Shown: positions 1 through 11,150 of the stretch, piece by piece
Position numbering within the stretch: position 1 is the stretch's first letter
Layout: every line of letters starts with the position of its first letter
Assembly: GCA_900642245.1 (NCBI GenBank)
Contig: CAAAJI010000018.1
Location: 127,588 to 191,587, forward strand
DNA: 64,000 nucleotides
From: Fragilaria radians
Lineage: Eukaryota > Bacillariophyta > Fragilariophyceae > Fragilariales > Fragilariaceae
Reading direction: 5' to 3'
Notes under the pieces: model-generated
What the model was told of the DNA's origin: nothing
Database searches by the model: none
Seen by the model: only the letters and a program-made list of their open reading frames with translations
Made by a program: the position numbers and the translations under genes

Positions 1-2000
1 ATATAAAGATGAATAGTCGACTATGTGACTTATTCTAAATTTAGATGAGTAAATATAAGAATATCCATTCTAGTACTATTTACTATGTACAAACAATAAC
101 ATTGGACGTCTCCAGTATTGGTACACAAACACATATCTTAGTCTAAATTAACTTTTAAGTGTTGTTTAGACTGTATTGCTTACAACCTATAGTGTTAGGT
201 ATTATCTTAATGATCTTGACTCAAAGGTACGTCAGAGATAACACTCTTTCCTAGATTATCCTAACAATGCCTCTTCGGAAAGAAAGAGCGAATGCTACGG
301 TACTATCTACGAACAGAAATGGAGTATTCCGGCCAATTTAGATGAGAATGGATGAACCTTCAAGGCAAAAATTATGCTTGATACAATGAATATTGTTTAT
401 TCTTTGGTAGGAAGGTGGCTGAAAACCAATGCCATGAAATATAAGAAAAATCATTTTCTTTTATTCAATAGTACTTGGTGCTGCCCTTCCTATGCAGATT
501 CAGTTACTTTACAATGGATCAAATATTCACACAGAAGAGAGTATTTTTGAATTTCCATCCATAAATTTGCAACAATAATTATAACATGGATTATACTTTT
601 AAGAAACCCTAGATTTTGCCGATCCTTGCTCCAGCATGAATCTGCAACTTTGTATTTTCACTCTCAAGCCATATGGCAAAGATGCCATCCAATAATCAAG
701 CTATACAAGTTTGACACAATATTATAAGTTTGTTTAGCTTCAGAGAAACACACCTGGTGAATACCATTTATTATCAACCCAATGGATTTGGAAAATTAAA
801 TAATGGAAAGTTAATGGTGTGACAGTACAAAACATATTCTAACTCTCCAATACAATCCTCCAATAAAAGTATATAGTTTTTAATCATTCGCTTCTCGAAT
901 AAAATCGCAAACAATAATTGTGAATATTCATGTAAAGCAAATATTTAGTTTACATTTAAGAATAAGTCTTAACATAACTGTATGATCATTCCACTTTCAC
1001 TCCTGAAACCATCTGAGATTCTACATTTATGAGCAGAACAGCTTAATATGAATAAACAAAAGTATTAATATTACCATGAGTTGTGAAGGAGTTTCCAAGT
1101 ATTGAATACTCGACTAAGTGATCGAGTACGAGTAATCAGGCGAGCCTAAAAATGCTAGGGATATAGCTAATTCAACGACACATGCTAGCGATAAATTTTG
1201 TAAATTATCGCTTAATTTATTGGGTCGCAAAATAACAATTCCATTTTATATTCATCCAAAATTATAAACTAAAATGTTGTCGAAGACTTTCAGTTGTAAA
1301 ATAAAGAATATATGAAGCATTTGCCATGCAAGTGCTATTGAAATTTTCCTCGCAGTCCATAATAAATAACTCTTATTGCGATGTTTATCTACAATTAAAA
1401 TGACCATATTCCTTTAAATTGAGGAAAAAGATGTTTTATGCATCTTAATCTAAAGTTTAATTATTACTGGTTTAATCAAAATTAATCACATGGATGAATA
1501 ATATTGCTCTATGTTGGAATGACCGCTGACACAAAAATACTTTGTTTGCCTCAATTCTTAAACTTTCATAGAAATAAAGAATTTACAGAATTAAAGTTAA
1601 CAGAACAATTATACTGACTTTGAAACAACAACATCATCATTTTGATTTTCTCACTACGTGCTTTTACTCTGCAGCAACAGCAACAATCCTTGACGTTCTA
1701 ATAACAGCAGCAGCAATGACTTCTACAACAAAAGCACACAAAAAAGCTAAAATATAATTTTAAGCCATAGTAAAAGTAGGATAAAAAGTGAAATGTCTAA
1801 CTTTACACTTTCCTAATGGCAATGCTAAATCAATGGTAAAGCTTACATAATCACAGAGACAGTTCTGTAATGTTGGAAACATTTGAAGATACAAAGACTC
1901 AAATATTGTATCATGGATTAAATTGTACGACCTGCAAATTCTAATTGCATTCATGAGAACCCATTTCAAGATTATTGTTGGAAATATTTGAACGGAAATT
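1..2000. other. Gene-poor repeat-rich flank
   Basis: No supportable gene. Bases 36-260 are a diverged direct copy of about 6421-6600. Short pieces at about 616-655 and 1079-1102 recur next to each other at about 2753-2816. A small AAC/CAG-rich low-complexity patch lies around 1625-1735. Short open frames here have no coding character that I can defend. Confidence 0.6.
36..260 (+). repeat. Left copy of a diverged direct repeat
   Basis: Matches about 6421-6600 in the same orientation with scattered substitutions and indels. Shared words include AAGAATATCC, AACAATAAC, GGACGTCTCCA, TAGTCTA and AACCTATAG. The two copies bracket a 6.4 kb interval with a gag remnant and the CR-type gene. They could be old LTRs or another dispersed repeat. 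Confidence 0.45.
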
Positions 2001-2009
2001 CAAAATGTT

Positions 2010-2345
2010 ATATAACTTCTACAACCACAACTTGCACTGTGCTGACTTGTGACCTAATTTGCCGCAGTTTCGGCATTTTCCTTTGAACTGTCTAGTAAAC
2101 AGCGCCCTTTCTTCACCAAAATCTTCATTTCTCGTAGTTTCAGACTTTGATGAAAGCCTTTCATGCCTTAGGTTAAGGTCTTCCTTGAGCTCATCAATTT
2201 ATAGCAGATTCAGCTTGTTACCTATACGCTTCTCTATAAGCGTCATCTGCAACTTGTAGTCTCCGGTTAGCCTATTCAAAACTTGTATGAGAAGCTTCTC
2301 ATCAATCATATTTGAGCCCATAACTTCCAATTTTACCCGCACTCA
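2010..2345 (-). pseudogene. copia (CoDi-like) gag remnant with CCHC zinc knuckle
   Basis: Read on the minus strand, the region gives a Gag-like stretch (an LTGDYKLQM segment, a helical ELKEDLNLRHERL segment) followed by a retroviral-type zinc knuckle with spacing CX2CX4HX4C (core GKCRNCGKLGHKSAQC). The frame holds at least one stop between the two parts and ends shortly after the knuckle. No integrase or reverse transcriptase follows at the expected distance. This is the nucleocapsid-like part of Gag, which packages retrotransposon RNA, from a dead Ty1/copia element. The resemblance to diatom CoDi Gag is from memory of the family. Confidence 0.6.
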
Positions 2346-2860
2346 ATTATAGCGCTTAAGTCTGACATCTTGAAAAGATTTAAACAAATAAAATATAGAA
2401 AAACAAACAATAACTAGCACCAAAAAAGAGGACTCCTTGTGTCTACCTTGCATTTTAATGAAATTAGAGAGCCTTCTTTACAGTTAAATTGTAATCATTA
2501 AAATAATGAATGAATTATATTGTAAATCTGAATGTCTTCTCTTCACTAATCTTGCATATAACATATTATTTTACTTAATACTTCTTGAAACTAAACTATT
2601 TCCTTAGACTAAAGAAAGTTGGTGATGCAATCCAATACATTTCACCATGCTGCATAAGGGTTAAAGGTTAGCCCTAAGCCCTCATCATTAAAAATTGTAA
2701 AGTAAATGATTTATAATTTTGAGAAATCCGGGATATTGAAACTAGAAGTGATGCTGATTCTTGCTCAAGCATGAATCTGCAACTTTGTATTGTTGTGAAG
2801 GAGTTTCCAAGTATCAGTACACAAGGCTCAACATGAATCTGTCTTGCATTGATTATTTGC
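2346..2860. other. Non-coding region 3' of the CR-type gene, assembled from repeat pieces
   Basis: No gene. It contains a 27-28 bp segment (about 2686-2712) found again at 6105-6131. It also contains a junction at about 2792/2793 that joins two sequences found separately near 616-655 and 1079-1102. This suggests old mobile-element or recombination debris. Confidence 0.5.
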
Positions 2861-4717
2861 TCAGTTAATACTAATGATAGAATCAAAGGTTTCCGATGGA
2901 CAGAGTGCATAAAATATGATATTCTTTCCGAAATCTTGATGCATGGTCTTCCGTGTTTCATAAAAGACACTTGATGGAAATTCATGTTTTTCATACGATC
3001 CTTTTCGGTAGGGGAAGATTAAGTAATGAAGATGAAATGTAACGTCCATGGAATGTAATCCCAGCTTTCCTTGTAAAAAGGCTTTATAAACTTGCACCGA
3101 CTTTGGCTGGTGCCTTGATATTGTAACTTGAATACCGCAAAGTTCTCCATTTTTATCTTTCCAGTACATATCAACCAGGGGAAATTGTAAATTAGATGGG
3201 ATATAAAAATTACCGATTTCCATTTCATGAAAAGGTACCACATCATGAACAATAACTTTTTCTTCTAAATGAAATACCGACCAAATGGTTGAATCTTTCA
3301 TAGCATTTTTAGATTCATTCTTGTTATCCTTCAAGACATGACGTTGCCAAGTCAAACCACCAGTCCCAACATAATATTCAACCAAAAGCTTGAACCATCT
3401 ATATTGATACTCCTCCAGCGCTGCTGCATTGCCACACATTTTGTTTACAGCTATCAAATGCTGCACGATGACATGTAAGTCTGGTTTCTTAATTTTCGTC
3501 TCTATAGCTTTATAGGCAGCCTCAGAAGCACATCGAAATCGAGCAATTCCATAACCAAAGTATTCATCTTCACTATTTCGGCGGACAGAATAGCGAGCCA
3601 ATCGATGGGATAATCCACTCAATTTAGTTTCCTCCGTTTGCATCACATGTCGATTTAGTGTCACTAAATTTAAAAGATCATGCGAATTTAACTTCTGCAG
3701 TTCCTCATCTCGCCTACCAATGAAATCTAGCAGCTCATCACTGTCTTGTTTCGAAACGGTAAATCGAATGAATGGGCCATATTCTTGTATCCGCTTTTGA
3801 ATTTCAGCATCTGAACCTGTAAAATCCGGTAAAATTTGACGGAGGGTTTGCCCCATTAATCGAAGTTGCACGGAACTTGGACACGGCATATGCAATACTT
3901 TCCCACGATTCTTTTTAAGCTCTTTAAATTGATCCAAGAATGGCGAAACAGTGACAATCATACGAGCTTTAATTCCTAGGAATGGAACTGGAGCATGCTT
4001 TTGCTCCGGTTCCCATAAGATTGTCATCTCTGCCGTCGTAAAATGCTTTAAACTCTTAGCTGTATGTTCCACCACAATAACGGAAGCAGAAGATTGAAGA
4101 AAAAAGAATTGTGATTCTTCACCGCTAATGGTCCTAACAATAACCTGGGGAATTGTTTCCATGTCGTGGAATCTTGTTACATGGGGTATTTCTTTCCTTA
4201 GCAACTTTTGTTTTTTGCTTTCGGGTTCCCTTTCTGTACCTTCTTGTTCGACAGGTCGGAACGTATTGTAAATTTCAGGATGATAACAGAACAAGATATA
4301 TTTGAAATGGAACCATGATTTGGAAATTCCAGGATTACCCAATAGAATAAATTTCTTTTTGATGGCGTTTTGTTGCATGCAATAAAATAAATGATAATCG
4401 TCTGGACGAAGGAATAATAATTGAGAACCGTCGATTGCTTCATACTCAGGAATGGCCATCGGTAATTTGACTACGTCTATCTTATCCTCGTAAGGATGTT
4501 CAATTTCTCCGTCAAGGACTTCATCGGGCAAATCCATCATCGTCATGCGTTTGATTTGAATGCAACTATTAGTATCATCTTTCAACCAATCTTCATTGTC
4601 ATTTTGGATATGATACACTCTTGCATTCTCAATACTTTCTTTCCATTTAGTCCAATTGACATCATCTTCATAGTTTAGCTTCCGTTTATCAAGAATGTCA
4701 AGAATTGATTGTTTCAT
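2861..4717 (-). CDS. Crinkler/RHS-type (CR) protein: P-loop NTPase plus REase-like domain
   Basis: Uninterrupted 618-residue frame. A Walker A-like P-loop (GNPGISKSW, about 127-135) follows a segment ending in LLFLRPDD. The C-terminal part (about 503-548) has the pattern NFYIPSN..FPLVD...GIQVTIS.H seen in the restriction-endonuclease-like domain of Crinkler-RHS-type proteins. That superfamily couples a transposon-derived NTPase with a nuclease-like effector domain and occurs in oomycetes, chytrids, kinetoplastids and scattered free-living eukaryotes. I see no signal peptide and no canonical LFLAK translocation motif, so a secreted effector role is not supported; an intracellular role in genome conflict or an element-borne gene is equally possible. 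The start is the first ATG, and a divergent Pro/Thr-rich remnant begins about 150 bp upstream. Domain naming is by pattern only. Confidence 0.65.
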   Translation of the reverse strand: MKQSILDILDKRKLNYEDDVNWTKWKESIENARVYHIQNDNEDWLKDDTNSCIQIKRMTMMDLPDEVLDGEIEHPYEDKIDVVKLPMAIPEYEAIDGSQLLFLRPDDYHLFYCMQQNAIKKKFILLGNPGISKSWFHFKYILFCYHPEIYNTFRPVEQEGTEREPESKKQKLLRKEIPHVTRFHDMETIPQVIVRTISGEESQFFFLQSSASVIVVEHTAKSLKHFTTAEMTILWEPEQKHAPVPFLGIKARMIVTVSPFLDQFKELKKNRGKVLHMPCPSSVQLRLMGQTLRQILPDFTGSDAEIQKRIQEYGPFIRFTVSKQDSDELLDFIGRRDEELQKLNSHDLLNLVTLNRHVMQTEETKLSGLSHRLARYSVRRNSEDEYFGYGIARFRCASEAAYKAIETKIKKPDLHVIVQHLIAVNKMCGNAAALEEYQYRWFKLLVEYYVGTGGLTWQRHVLKDNKNESKNAMKDSTIWSVFHLEEKVIVHDVVPFHEMEIGNFYIPSNLQFPLVDMYWKDKNGELCGIQVTISRHQPKSVQVYKAFLQGKLGLHSMDVTFHLHYLIFPYRKGSYEKHEFPSSVFYETRKTMHQDFGKNIIFYALCPSETFDSIISIN

Positions 4718-4871
4718 TGTTTGGCAAGTTTGTTGTATTTGTAGCTTGCGAAAGTTCGTTTGAAGAATATTTGCTCCGAGTGTTATCGACCTGCCCGTCA
4801 GCCGATTCCAATAGTCATTTTGGATTAAGGTTTATTTGAAGGGATGTCCAAAATTTAGACACTCAAGTTCC

Positions 4872-5515
4872 ATGTTGGCTCCTAGCCTGATAGTAGAGGT
4901 TACAACATTGCTGGTTACATTTTCACCCGTCTCAGTTGTAGCAACAGTTACAACGAATCCCTACCCAACCCCTATTTCATGTACATATTCACCTGTGTCA
5001 ACGTCACCAGAAACTCAACCACCTGTGAAAGCTACCCCTATAACACAAGCTTCAATCACAACTCAGCCCTCATCAGTGGCACCAAAGACAATACCTTCTA
5101 GCTTATCAAGCAATAATGAATATTCTTCATTCTCATCTACTATTTCTATTACACAAAACTCAACCTTCCCAACAGCACTTCCCAATGAACCAAAAGTAAT
5201 CTTTCACATTCCATCGTTGAAGGAAGCGCCAAACACAAAACTACCAATACCAATACCTGAATCAAAAGAAATCTCCTGCTCCTTTCTTGCCTTCTTATAT
5301 TGGAATGGATATAGCACAGATTTGTAGCTATGCTAACTCTAATCTCTACTTCATTTCCAGTTACACCCAAGATTTCAAATTCAGATATGACAACTGCCCC
5401 AATTTCCGTAACACGCCCTAATAGTATCCCAATCAACATTGCTCCTATTCCTGTACCTGTTCCTCAATCAAAATTTACAAATGGTCCGATTCTCATATTT
5501 GGGATCAATGGATAA
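4872..5515 (+). pseudogene. Broken Pro/Thr/Ser-rich (mucin-like) secreted protein remnant
   Basis: From the ATG at 4872 a 151-residue frame runs to a stop at 5325-5327. It opens with a hydrophobic stretch and then becomes a Thr/Pro/Ser-rich repeat-poor sequence (SPVSTSPETQPPVKATP and similar). The same composition continues in another frame at 5330-5515 (PIPVPVPQ). One gene broken by a frameshift is the simplest reading. A tract resembling a 3' splice site (pyrimidines then CAG) lies near 5361, so an unrecognised intron is an alternative. No domain was recognised. Confidence 0.3.
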
Positions 5516-6910
5516 ACGGTATCGCCACTGGAAAGAAAAACACTAGCTCCCTCTTTCTCACAAGATAGTTATATGACATCACTATGTAGTTTGTAAAGGT
5601 TGAACCGCACAATTGGCTCAATTGCTAACTTCTGGGGTAATGGTAAATTGTGTTTTGAGTTCCATGGTAGCATCATTGTTACTTTTATTCTTTACGGCTT
5701 AGAAAAATTATGCGTCAGCATGAATGAAATCTTGAGTGTGATACAGCTGAGATGCGGATAATTATATATATTTAGATTATCAGATGGCTCCCCCCTAATT
5801 ACCTTGTAAAATATGGCAGTATTACTATTGAGCAAGATTGACTTTTATCCTTTCTTCAATATTTCCCAAATGGAAATCAAATTGCAGAATATAGATGAAC
5901 CAATGTGCATTAATCAATCTGTTACATTTATTGATTTAGGAACTTGGCTTACAATTTTGTTGTGCAGCTACACTTGCATTTCAAACTCAAATGTTTGGCT
6001 TTAATGCATTCAAGTTCCTGAATTCAAATATTTAGAGAGATGTTTATGGTTCCTTAACAAGACAGCTAGATGAAAGTGAGATAGTCAGATCCTGGAGTAC
6101 TCTTCATTAAAAATTGTAAAGTAAATGATTTCTACTTTAGTATGTCTCTGCTCTATGTTGAGTGCAGAATTGACGCAATGTAAAATTATTATCTAATATA
6201 AAATATTCTTGTGTAGTTTTAGAACTTCTCTTGAAGAGTTGTTCAATCTTGTGCCTGCACCTTTGCTTGAAGAGTTGGGAGCAACTATTCAACTCTCGAG
6301 AAGGACAAGCTAGGAGAGGAACTTCAACCCCCATGATATTGAAGAGCTGGGATTGTAATCCATTGTCATCCAAATCTGTGGAAGGAATGAACAGGACAGT
6401 TAACTTGTAACTGTCCAGAACTAGATGTGTAAATGAAAGAATATCCTAAATCTATTTTTATTTGCTTTATTAACAATAACGGACGTCTCCATTACCGGAA
6501 CTCAAATACATCTCATAGTCTATTAATAATATTTGAATGGATTTCGCTCATAACCTATAGGGCTAAGTGTTATCTTCTTAGTCTCAGGTCGGCAAAACTT
6601 TGCGAAACGGCTTTTGTGGACAAAACTTTTTTCTAGTGTAACATCATCTTGTTTCCACGCAAGTTTAAAAGATCCGAAAAGTGTACTCATCTAAAACCTA
6701 TTTTTTATTGACAATATATAATCGGGGGAAAGAATATTGTTCAAAATACCGAAAGAAACTCTTGCATGAGCACGAATTCATAAGATCAGGACAAATCAAG
6801 CTCTTTGTTGACTTAACCCTCATGGACGTGAGTTGTTACATCTGTTAGATTTCTAACGTTAATCTAATCCTTAACGATTATTTCTATGAAAACTGACTCT
6901 GACTAAGTGC
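5516..6910. other. Gene-free spacer with repeat copies
   Basis: No supportable gene. It holds the second copy of a 27-28 bp repeat (6105-6131) and three imperfect copies of a TTGAAGAGTTG-like word (near 6231, 6270 and 6340). It also holds the right-hand diverged direct repeat at about 6421-6600 that pairs with 36-260. Confidence 0.55.
6421..6600 (+). repeat. Right copy of a diverged direct repeat
   Basis: Partner of the copy at 36-260, same orientation and same order of shared words. No short target-site duplication could be defined by eye. Confidence 0.45.
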
Positions 6911-9253
6911 TTACGATGCAGGGCTTTCAAACTTAGCTGTTATGGACTCAATGTGATGAAGAGATAAATCTGCTTTGTTGCCTCGTGAGTTACCTACTCT
7001 GAGGGCTGAAATGGGGATGCTGCTTCTGCTTGAATTAGGTTTATCTACAAATTTGTTAGAGAGGAACGGAAGAGAAACGGGCGAATCAATTTCACAGACT
7101 TACTTGTGGTTTCCTCTTTACGCATTGTACACTTAAAACGAATCGGGCCAGACCCTGTGACAACAGTTTTCGTATGTCTCCCTTCGGTTTCACTTATTGT
7201 AAAAGGAGTTTTAATCTGTTCTGACATTGAATGATGAGAATCCAAATCATCAGGTGATTGATGGGTATGCACTTGGTTTTCATCCTTAAAAATTACTCGG
7301 GGGATACGTAAAGGTTCTGACATTGAATGCTCATCATCATTTGGGGAATTAGAAATTTTCATCATTGGGGTGACTCCTGTCTGCCCACTGCATAATGGAG
7401 TCATTCCATGACCACCAAAACTCAAATGATCATCTTTAATCCATGTTGGCGTTCCTACTGTATCCTCTAAATCGTCTTTAAATGCTCTTCCACAGAAGGG
7501 TGAAAAAGGGCTTAGGCGAGTCGCAGACTGAGGTCCCAACAAGGAAAGACTGTCCATACTAGAATCATAGCCGCAAATCTGAGGACTTTGAAACCTCGAA
7601 AATGGTGTGTATGGCGTAGACGCTGGGTAATGAAAAAAGGCAATGTTTAAGCGATGAACATTCCATTTGTAATAAGATTGAAGAAACTTACGAGTGTTTG
7701 ATTGCGATTGCACTTTCTGTTGTTTTCTCGAGGCCAAAGGAGAGGGTTTGATTGTTCGTGATTGGGAAACGGAGTTCGAAGATATCGCTTTACCTGGAGT
7801 CTTTTCAAAAAAGTCGCTTTTGCTTGTCACATTTATCTGGGGTGACGGGAAAGTCCAATTAAACGGTTGTGGTTGCCTTGATCGCGAGTAATGCATGCTT
7901 GAATGCTCAATCTCCGACGAAGGGAAATAGTCTCTTTCGCGCAAGACGTCTTGGAAAATAGTTGGTAGAGCATTAAATTCATCATCGGTCAAGTCAAGCG
8001 CTCGGAGAGATGACCTAGAACCGAATTGACCTACCCAAGGGCTCTCTGCAAGCCTTCGACGCTCCATTGCAGAAACGTATATGCCATTCACGACTCCTCC
8101 TTTGAGACTTGATAGAAAATAGCGTAAATCCTGGATATCTTCTTCTGTAAAAATATTGTAATGATTTCTAGCTCTTTTTACTGCACCATTTGCTGAAAGC
8201 AAAGGAGTGGATTTAGGCCCTTCCCGACATCGAAATATTCGTTCTCTGTCGGAGTCATAATAAGTATCATGATTCGTCGGCGAGACCTTTCTCACTTTTT
8301 TTCGTGCATCCTTTGCCTGGGACGAAGCTAGTCTTACAAAATTGAGACATCCTTCAATGTCATTTGCAATCTTATACTTCCCTTTGGAATCTCTAAGTGC
8401 TTCTCCTGCAGGCAATTTTGTTTTGAGGTACTTTTCAATTTTTCGTTTCATGGAGGAATTCCAGTGATTTTTAATAGCATTGTCCGTCCTTCCTGGCATG
8501 AGTTTTGCAATCTCTGCCCATTTGTTCCCTAACGTTTCGTGGGTTTCCAAAATTATTCTATCCTCAGCTTCTGTCCAAGGTGCTTTGTTGATGTTTGGAT
8601 TCAAGTGATTGTGCCAGCGTTCACGACATTGTTTTCCTATTCTACCTGCATTTTTGCATCCCATAAAATAATTAGTCTTACAAAAGGAGTTTGATCCTGG
8701 AAAATCTATTTGTGTCTTACCTGGCAATTCAGCAGCGATTTGACTCCAACGTTTTGCTCCATTTGCTGTAACTAGCATTAATATCTTTTGATCCTCCTCT
8801 GCTGTCCAAGGCCCCTTCAACGCAGCTGTCTTTTCAGATTGTCTTTGACCTGTCAACTTTGTATATCGCTTCATACATTCTGCTGATGTTCGATATGTTC
8901 CTAACCTTTGGGCGACAATTGGCCAGGGTACATCACGAGCGGAATTTAAGGGGGGCTTTTCGCTCGCAATATCATCTGTTTCATTGTCCTCGTCATCATC
9001 ATCATCTCTATCGCTAATGACATCTTCAGTTAGTTCTGAGACAATGTCCATTAGATGTCGATCCTAGGAAAATTTGAGACAATACTCGAATTAGTGAAAA
9101 CAATGAATTAAAAATTCTTACCTCGTCATCTGTCCATTGATGGCGCTTCCCTGGAGGAGGTATGATAGTATTGGTCCCGTAGAGATGCGATGATGTTGGA
9201 GTTGTACGACAGACATTGTGATAAGATGGAAGTCGAGATCGAGAATTACTCAT
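6911..9253 (-). CDS. R1R2R3-type Myb transcription factor, five exons
   Basis: DNA-binding nuclear regulator. Proposed exons: 9253-9122, 9063-8721, 8645-7692, 7622-7104 and 7044-6911, giving 693 residues. All introns are GT..AG: 9121-9064 (58 nt), 8720-8646 (75 nt), 7691-7623 (69 nt) and 7103-7045 (59 nt). Removing the first creates the Myb helix [13 protein letters not shown]. Removing the 75-nt one restores [16 protein letters not shown] in repeat 2. Repeats lie at about 36-114 (R1, with a poly-acidic insert), 127-177 (R2) and 178-229 (R3, ending [12 protein letters not shown]). The last intron replaces a stop at 7045 with a further 44 residues. Myb3R proteins usually control cell-cycle genes; that role here is inference. 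The tail has S/T-P sites (STPYTPF, LSPFSPF) suited to kinase regulation. Confidence 0.9.
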
Positions 9254-9650
9254 CTCGTTAGGTGAAATCGATGTTGTTTAATATCAGAATTGTGATTGAT
9301 CAGATCGATAGAAACGAGCCGAAGCCTGAACGATGACCTTCCAATGGCAAAATTTATTAGAACCAAAGTGTTCTAATAGATTTTGAATAGGAAAGGGATT
9401 AATGCAAAAACAAGATGATGCATTCAAGCATTTTTGTGCAGGCAAAAAGCAAACGGCTCTCAAGATTTGAATTTTTCCAATAAAAAAATACAATGGGAAT
9501 CTCAGATTCCAGTACCATGACACTACAATCGATTCATATTTAAGATACTTCATTTAACGCTTAAAGGCGAACGCAGGTTAGATTTCCGTTTAACTTTTGA
9601 TTTAAATTTTTCAATTCGAAACGTCTCTTTGACCCGGCAGTATCTCAAAC
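9254..9650. other. Upstream region of the Myb gene
   Basis: About 400 bp without a supportable gene. It presumably contains the Myb promoter on the minus strand. I see no distinctive motif. Confidence 0.4.
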
Positions 9651-9654
9651 TGAA

Positions 9655-10517
9655 AGGATATCCCAATCCAAAACCTTCCTAAATTTGTTGCACTACCCAA
9701 AGTACTTCCCAACCTTTGCTACATCAAACAACCAATAACTGAATCTGAAAATGTTGGCAATATCATTTATCGAAATTATCCTCAAACACTGAAAAGACTT
9801 GTCCTAATCCACCGGCACAATTGTTATATCGGATCCAGAAACGGTGAGAAATGCACTTTCCTGTTTCCTGACGCAAGCCTCTTACCATTTGTTCAATGCA
9901 TTTTTAATTTGATCATGATACTTGATGTCTTATAATTCATGCTACTGTCCGCAAGTTGAAGATAAAACATTTGGAGCATTAATATTCTCAAAATTTAAGT
10001 TTACCTCTTAGTTTTTTGTGGCACTAAAGATAGTTCCCATTTACTACGTCGTCAAGCATCGCTTACCTTAAGCATGCACTCACATTATTTTTCCAATCCC
10101 TTTTCCCCACACAATTTCGTCGAAAGTATGAAATGGTCCATACTTTACTTGAGGCGCGTGGTCACTTTATCAACACAGAAAACCCTTCACCTGAACAATT
10201 CCAATTTACTGATCTCCTTATAGGATTCAAGTGCAGTAATGTCATTTACATCAAACGGCTGGAAGTCAATTTAAATACTGAATCCGAAGTTGATAGGAGC
10301 AACGCTTCAAAGAACCTAACATTAACGCCAGAAAATTTGTTGGAATTTTTTAAAATTCGTGATAAATGTTGACAAAAAGAATTATGCAGTTTTACATCTA
10401 CTACATGGCTTGTTCCCTAAGGAGAGAAACTCCAACTTCAATGGTCTCATTAAAATGCAGAACACTGTTTACGTGCAAATACCTAGACATGCTGATAGGA
10501 TTACGGTGCTAACGCTG
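9655..10517 (+). pseudogene. Decayed coding region of unknown identity
   Basis: Three coding-like pieces lie in order on the plus strand. The first, about 9655-9932, is open without an ATG and includes YPQTLKRLVLIHRHN. The second is 10133-10372 (79 residues from an ATG). The third runs from about 10345 to 10517 in another frame (NYAVLHLLHGLFPKERN). The second and third overlap at a T6A4 homopolymer near 10347, where a one-base shift would join them. This looks like one gene broken by frameshifts and perhaps lost introns. No family was recognised. Confidence 0.3.
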
Positions 10518-11150
10518 TGACCAATTTTTCAAAGTCTAGAGAAAGCTGTAGAAAATACTCATGCGTATACGGCTAAGTTTGCCTTATTGCTACAAGATGG
10601 ATAAAATTCCAACGCTACAATATCGAATGAACATTCAGCCGCATGTATTGCCTCCGCTTTCGTTACATAGCTCATGAGCTTCATTTTAAGGTGGAGTTTT
10701 ATTCAAAGGATGTGAAATGATTTCACAAATTTCAAGGTTGAATGTCATAATATTATAGGATAACATACACAGTGAAGTAAGAAAAATGTTGGCATTCTGT
10801 CAAGATTTTTCCAATTGCCACAATTATGTCATAAACATCATTACAACTCCATATAGATAATAAAAGGGTTATTTTGACATTTGGCATTAAAATACTATAG
10901 TATTGCGATTACGCCACTAATTTAATGGTCATGATGTCGAAAGAAATCAGTGGTTTTGGGCATAGCATGAAATCAAGTACGCTAAGATTATCGTCAAAGC
11001 AAAAGCATGTGCCTATACAAATCGAAAACGTAACACAAAAATTTCTTTGTCCGATTATACGCGTTGCGGTTGGCTACAACTACTTGTTTGTGACTGCCAT
11101 ACACGACTCCAAAAAGTGAGAATGGGATGTTGATCACGAACGATCCACTC
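10518..11150. other. Spacer between the decayed region and the secreted-protein gene
   Basis: No supportable gene. A GTAAGAG word overlaps the stop codon of the minus-strand gene at 11151, so its 3' end could continue through an intron into 11.0-11.1 kb. Confidence 0.35.
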
